Positions 6,608-9,221 of a stretch of 9,221 nucleotides of DNA are shown piece after piece. Under the pieces are notes generated by a model. The model did not search any database. It was not told the origin of the DNA and saw only the letters and a list, made by a program, of their open reading frames with translations. The position numbers were made by a program, and so were the translations under genes. Numbering within the stretch: position 1 is the stretch's first letter; every line of letters begins with the position of its first letter. Source of the DNA: an uncultured Allobaculum sp. (GTDB taxonomy: Bacteria > Bacillota_I > Bacilli_A > Erysipelotrichales > Erysipelotrichaceae); the NCBI GenBank assembly GCA_910579655.1, contig CAJTVE010000090.1:1-9221 (forward strand), written 5' to 3'.

Positions 6608-6626
6608 TCTGGCTGAATCAGCCAGA
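6608..6626 (-). promoter_or_regulatory. palindromic hairpin abutting the glpF ribosome binding site
   Basis: TCTGGCTGA and TCAGCCAGA are perfect 9-base arms around a single central base. In the glpF transcript this would form an 8-pair stem with a 3-base loop, ending one base before GGAAGGAG. It could protect or expose the ribosome binding site, stabilise the mRNA, or serve as a DNA operator. Not a terminator, since no U-run follows. Confidence 0.5.
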
Positions 6627-7010
6627 CAGAAATGATGACGCGTCGCGTACAGGTTCATCTGTCGGATTCTTATGCGCGCTCACCCTGATCAGACTGGCCT
6701 GCAACCTCTTACATCCTACAGGATTCTCCACATGATCTCTATCTATCTTTCACATTTCATTTAGACATTTGCGATTTAATGTCTAGTAGTTTCAATAGCA
6801 ATTCAGTTTTATCTCACCTATACGGAATTAGTATTTGCGAATTTACGATTGTTTGTTAATCTTGTCCCGCAAAATCAAATTCCCCTATACTGTTCACTAT
6901 TCTCTCTTTCCATTCATTCAGTCTCTCTTTTTTCTGATTCCTCTTTTTATCTGATCTCTCTTTGATTCTCCAAATCCAGCAAGTGGAAAAGCTCGAATCA
7001 GCAATCAGAA
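6627..7010. other. gene-free region upstream of glpF
   Basis: These 384 bases hold no credible coding sequence. They presumably contain the glpF promoter. The best minus-strand candidate, TTGCTA (6801-6796) with TAAATC (6778-6773) at 17 bases, is weak, so I do not call it. The stretch 6888-6970 is strongly pyrimidine-rich on the plus strand, with TCTCTCTTT three times (6901, 6922 and 6955). On the minus strand this is a purine-rich tract. Confidence 0.5.
6762..6785. promoter_or_regulatory. dyad TAGACATT-N8-AATGTCTA, putative glpF operator
   Basis: A perfect 8-base inverted repeat with an 8-base spacer, about 170 bases upstream of the glpF start codon. It overlaps the only, weak, candidate -10 region for glpF. 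The size and symmetry suit a dimeric regulator. No regulator gene is nearby. Confidence 0.4.
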
Positions 7011-7037
7011 GCTCTGTAGGTCGAAAATCCACAGAGC
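7011..7037. repeat. hairpin GCTCTGT/ACAGAGC
   Basis: A 7-base perfect inverted repeat, extended by GG/CC after a bulge, with an 8-base loop. It lies just beyond the MATE terminator. On the plus strand ATTTTATC follows it, giving a poor terminator tail. It may be a secondary stop or pausing structure. Confidence 0.3.
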
Positions 7038-7054
7038 ATTTTATCCAGTTTCCA

Positions 7055-7109
7055 GATCAAAAAAACCAGAAGACTGATGGGCTTTCAGATCTTCTGGTTT
7101 TTTTTGATC
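7055..7109 (-). terminator. terminator of the MATE gene, possibly bidirectional
   Basis: CCAGAAGA (7066-7073) pairs with TCTTCTGG (7090-7097). CTGA/TCAG pairs inside it after a one-base bulge. The flanks are A7 on the left and T8 on the right, enclosed by GATC on both sides. On the minus strand the stem is followed by a run of T, about 40 bases after the MATE stop codon. The symmetric A and T runs would let it work in both directions. Confidence 0.9.
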
Positions 7110-7145
7110 CCGCGTTTAGGCGATAATTTTCATTTTCTTTTCTGC

Positions 7146-8477
7146 TCAGGATAAAACGGCTGCCGGCAGATAGCGCGAAACCAGAATGGTGCGATTTCGG
7201 TGATACAGAATGAGGCAGACAATTGCCACGATTCCTTCAGTGACCGGGAAAGTCAGCCACACAGCTTCCAGGCCGAAGAAATGGAACAGCCAGGCCAAAG
7301 GCACCAGTAAAACAACCTGCCGCAAAACCATGGCCAGAATGCAGTCATTCGATCGGTTAATTCCCTGAAAATAGACGGAAAGCATCAACGTAATGCCAGC
7401 CGGAATAAAATTCAGCGAAATAGTCCGAAAAGCAGTTGGACCAATAGCCAGGATCGAAGGTTCATGGGAGAAAATACCCACCAGCTGCTCTGGAAAGAAC
7501 AAGAAGATCAGGGTGCCTAAACTCATCAGGACACACGAGATGCCCAGCGACCAGTTCAGGGTTTCCTGAATCCGTTTATACTGACCAGCTCCATAGTTGA
7601 AGCTGACAATTGGCAAAATAACCTGCTGCAGACCCATCAATGGAATGAAGAAGAAAGTCTGGATTTTATAGTAAATTCCCAGAACGGTCACCGCATCTTC
7701 TGAGAACGATTTTAAAACCAGATTAAGCCCTACCACGTAGAGCGCCCCTAATGCCTGACTCAGAATTGGTGCGACACTTTCTTTGAGGATCTGTCCACAC
7801 AACCAAAAACTGAACTGTCCTTTCTTCAAAGAAAAATGATGAATGACGCCCCCAAAGACAATGACCATCGAAATAGACTGACCCACTACGGTTGCAATCG
7901 CAGCACCTGTGATTCCAAGCGCCGGCACTCCCCAGAGGCCAAAAATCAGGATTGGATCCAGAATGATATTAGAAAGAGCACCACAGACCTGCCCTGCCAT
8001 CGGCAAAACCATATTTCCTTTTGCCTGCAGCATTTTGGTGCAGACTGCCTCCAGAAACAAGACCGGAGCAAACGAGCTGACCAGCCGGAAATAAAGAATA
8101 CCGGCCTGAGCTACATCTGCCTGGCGGGTATTCATCGCAAAGTAGGTCCCCATTCCCGCAAAGGCCGCACAAAGATAAACCAGACCGCAAAAAACGCCCA
8201 GAATCAGGGCAGTGCGGACAACATCATGAATTCTGTCCTTCTGGCCCGTACCATCCAGCCGGGAAATCAGAATATTGACACCTGTTCCTGTTCCCGTTGA
8301 AAACGCCGTCAACAGCAGCTGCAAAGGGTAGACCAGGGACAGGGCAGCCAGACCTGTCTGCGAATACTGGGCGACAAAATAGCTGTCAACCACGTTATAA
8401 ACCGAAACAATCAACAATGTGAGCATCACGGGTGGTGACATTTTCAGAAGAAGTTTAGGGATGGGAAGATTTTGCAT
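7146..8477 (-). CDS. MATE family multidrug efflux transporter (MepA-like)
   Basis: A 443-residue integral membrane protein with about twelve hydrophobic segments in two similar halves and no signal peptide. It is the usual length for the multidrug and toxic compound extrusion family. The N-terminus (PIPKLLLKMSPPVMLTLL, then YNVVDSYFVAQ) and the later LSNIILDPILIFGLWGVPALGITGAAIAT block are typical of MATE proteins. Such pumps export cationic drugs and metabolites using a Na+ or H+ gradient. AGAAAGGAG lies 7 bases before the ATG. The gene is transcribed alone from the promoter at 8599-8629 to the terminator at 7055-7109. A MerR-type dyad in that promoter suggests drug-inducible control. The substrate cannot be read from the sequence. 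Confidence 0.92.
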   Translation of the reverse strand: MQNLPIPKLLLKMSPPVMLTLLIVSVYNVVDSYFVAQYSQTGLAALSLVYPLQLLLTAFSTGTGTGVNILISRLDGTGQKDRIHDVVRTALILGVFCGLVYLCAAFAGMGTYFAMNTRQADVAQAGILYFRLVSSFAPVLFLEAVCTKMLQAKGNMVLPMAGQVCGALSNIILDPILIFGLWGVPALGITGAAIATVVGQSISMVIVFGGVIHHFSLKKGQFSFWLCGQILKESVAPILSQALGALYVVGLNLVLKSFSEDAVTVLGIYYKIQTFFFIPLMGLQQVILPIVSFNYGAGQYKRIQETLNWSLGISCVLMSLGTLIFLFFPEQLVGIFSHEPSILAIGPTAFRTISLNFIPAGITLMLSVYFQGINRSNDCILAMVLRQVVLLVPLAWLFHFFGLEAVWLTFPVTEGIVAIVCLILYHRNRTILVSRYLPAAVLS

Positions 8478-8498
8478 GATAAGACTCCTTTCTCAAAA

Positions 8499-8514
8499 TC
8501 CGGCAGACGCCGGA
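8499..8514. repeat. hairpin in the MATE leader
   Basis: TCCGGC and GCCGGA are perfect 6-base arms around a four-base loop, a few bases upstream of the AGAAAGGAG ribosome binding site (8493-8485). In the mRNA the stem is followed by ATTTTGAG, a weak U-tail at most. A role in translation or attenuation is possible but unproven. Confidence 0.35.
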
Positions 8515-8598
8515 AATTCTCAAAGTACAATCCAGCTTTGAGCATCACTATCTATCGATAAAAGATATGTTTTAGAGGAAGGCAACGTTGCTGATATT

Positions 8599-8629
8599 GT
8601 TTTAAACCGTGGAGCAACTACACGGTCAA
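8599..8629 (-). promoter_or_regulatory. MATE promoter with MerR-type operator in the spacer
   Basis: On the minus strand TTGACC (8629-8624) is followed by a dyad with arms ACCGTG and CACGGT (8606-8626), which also matches AG/CT further in. The -10 is either TAAAAC (8604-8599, 19-base spacer) or TTTAAA (8606-8601, 17-base spacer). A dyad filling an over-long spacer, beginning inside the -35 box, is the classic arrangement for MerR-family activators, which often control efflux pumps. A 10-base palindrome GCAACGTTGC (8582-8591) lies at the expected start point. No MerR gene is in the window. Confidence 0.55.
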
Positions 8630-8782
8630 CAAAAATATGAGAAAAAATTAAAATTTCTTATTTCGCCTTTTATTGGAAAAACCGCTCCTCTCCATCCACC
8701 GTTTTCATTCCAGCATGCAGCTGCTAAGCCATACACTTTCCTTCTCAAATTTCATGGATCTCGTTTCTTTGCTCACGGATAC

Positions 8783-8891
8783 AAATTATCAGTGGATACA
8801 ATTTGACAGATCTCACTGATAATTTCGGCCAAAATTTATCAGTGAAGCCGCCTTATTGCCCTGACTGATAAAATAATTTCATAAATTATCA
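8783..8891. repeat. array of TTATCAGT half-sites with 50-base period
   Basis: Forward copies start at 8786 (TTATCAGTG), 8836 (TTATCAGTG) and 8886 (TTATCAAT), exactly 50 bases apart. Inverted copies are at 8814-8822 (CACTGATAA) and 8864-8871 (ACTGATAA). The first pair extends to perfect 12-base arms (8783-8794 and 8814-8825). The spacers themselves do not match, so this is a set of binding sites rather than a duplicated block. It lies directly before the HTH remnant. It may be an operator array, or a relic of an iteron-type origin. Confidence 0.5.
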
Positions 8892-9104
8892 ATTCAGAAT
8901 CAAGAAAACGAGCAGGCAGAACATAATGGATTGATCGGACTGAGTCAGGACGAGATTGCCAAAGAACTGGACTGCTCAAAGCCGATGGTTCAGAAAATGG
9001 TAAAAGAATTTGAAACTGATCTTTGGCGTGAAAAAGATGGAAGGATCTGGCGCTACTCTTTGCATCGCCGTTTTTTCAATCCTGCTGACAGCACCTTATT
9101 CTGA
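8877..9104 (+). pseudogene. helix-turn-helix protein remnant or very small HTH gene
   Basis: The only plus-strand coding signal in the window. Between stop codons at 8874 and 9102 the frame encodes 75 residues. The segment GLSQDEIAKELDCSKPMVQ, followed by a basic, tryptophan-containing tail, looks like a winged-helix DNA-binding domain. There is no ATG before the HTH: the nearest ATG (8926) is out of frame and stops after two codons. A TTG at 8931 would give 57 residues with only a poor ribosome binding site. I therefore favour a truncated gene; a small gene with a TTG start is the alternative. The half-site array before it could be its own operator. The parent family is not recognised. Confidence 0.4.
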
Positions 9105-9108
9105 CAAC

Positions 9109-9156
9109 AAAAAATCCCTGAAAAATATCGGATTTCTCCTTTATTCTTCAGGGATT
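9109..9156 (-). terminator. rRNA operon terminator
   Basis: AATCCCTGAA (9113-9122) and TTCAGGGATT (9147-9156) pair perfectly over 10 bases around a 24-base loop. On the minus strand six T residues follow. It lies about 7 bases past the 3' end of the 5S rRNA and ends the rRNA transcript. The HTH frame on the other strand stops at 9104, just before it. Confidence 0.85.
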
Positions 9157-9162
9157 CACTTT

Positions 9163-9221
9163 CGTCTGGCGACTTCCTATTTTTGCTTTTACACTATCGT
9201 CGGCGTTCAATGGCTTAACTG
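9163..9221 (-). rRNA. rrf: 5S ribosomal RNA, 3' part (cut by window edge)
   Basis: Read on the minus strand, the segment contains the conserved 5S blocks AGTTAAGCC, then ACGCCGA followed by a GATAGTG block, and near the end GGAAGTCGCCAGAC, which forms the 3' side of the closing helix. About half of the roughly 117-base molecule is present; the 5' half lies beyond the right edge. The 3' end is placed near 9163 by comparison with other 5S RNAs and may be off by a few bases. The rest of the rRNA operon would lie to the right. Confidence 0.9.

Noticed and set aside
6593..6658. N-terminal extension of GlpF from an ATG at 6658
   Set aside because: The added 22 residues are not membrane-like and cover a palindrome and the AAGGAG site, which belongs to the ATG at 6592.
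8609..8806. A 65-codon plus-strand open frame
   Set aside because: It starts inside the MATE promoter dyad, lacks a ribosome binding site and has no recognisable protein features.
8783..8891. CRISPR array
   Set aside because: The repeats are only 8-9 bases, alternate in orientation and have no cas gene nearby; they look like protein-binding half-sites.

Overview
This window is a chromosomal segment of a low- to mid-GC Gram-positive bacterium (Bacillota; an Erysipelotrichia- or Clostridia-like host is a guess from gene style). The support for this is strong AGGAGG-type ribosome binding sites, Bacillus/Enterococcus-style glycerol genes, U-tailed intrinsic terminators and a 5S rRNA 3' end at the right edge. 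Every confident gene lies on the minus strand, so transcription runs from right to left.

Right to left: the window opens inside a 5S rRNA gene (9163-9221), followed by its terminator. Next come an HTH-protein remnant on the plus strand and an array of TTATCAGT half-sites with a 50-base period (about 8783-8891). A MATE-family efflux pump follows (7146-8477). Its promoter spacer holds a MerR-type dyad, and a strong terminator closes the unit. The rest is a glycerol catabolism locus: glpF (5879-6592), glpK (3800-5299), a GlpA-like FAD dehydrogenase with a [2Fe-2S] domain (2121-3557), a second FAD/NAD-dependent oxidoreductase (875-2131) and a small four-cysteine DUF1667 protein (508-873), ending at a terminator (399-431). 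The left 390 bases hold no gene. They carry two tandem leftward promoters and three copies of a TTGTGA-type dyad, evidently the control region of an unseen gene beyond the left edge.

The glycerol genes form one pathway. GlpF lets glycerol in, GlpK makes sn-glycerol 3-phosphate, and the three-gene redox module oxidises it to dihydroxyacetone phosphate. In that module the second flavoprotein and the DUF1667 protein probably replace GlpB and GlpC of the enterobacterial anaerobic enzyme. No glp regulator is present in the window.

The genes are of known families. The less ordinary content is in the intergenic DNA: a roughly 150-base multi-stem element between glpF and glpK, nested dyads before glpA, a palindrome beside the glpF ribosome binding site, the triple-dyad tandem promoter region, the MerR-like operator, and the 50-base-period half-site array. 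GlpK also lacks the histidine that the PTS phosphorylates in enterococcal and Bacillus enzymes. No clearly new multi-gene system, CRISPR array or mobile element was found. All calls come from reading the sequence without database searches.
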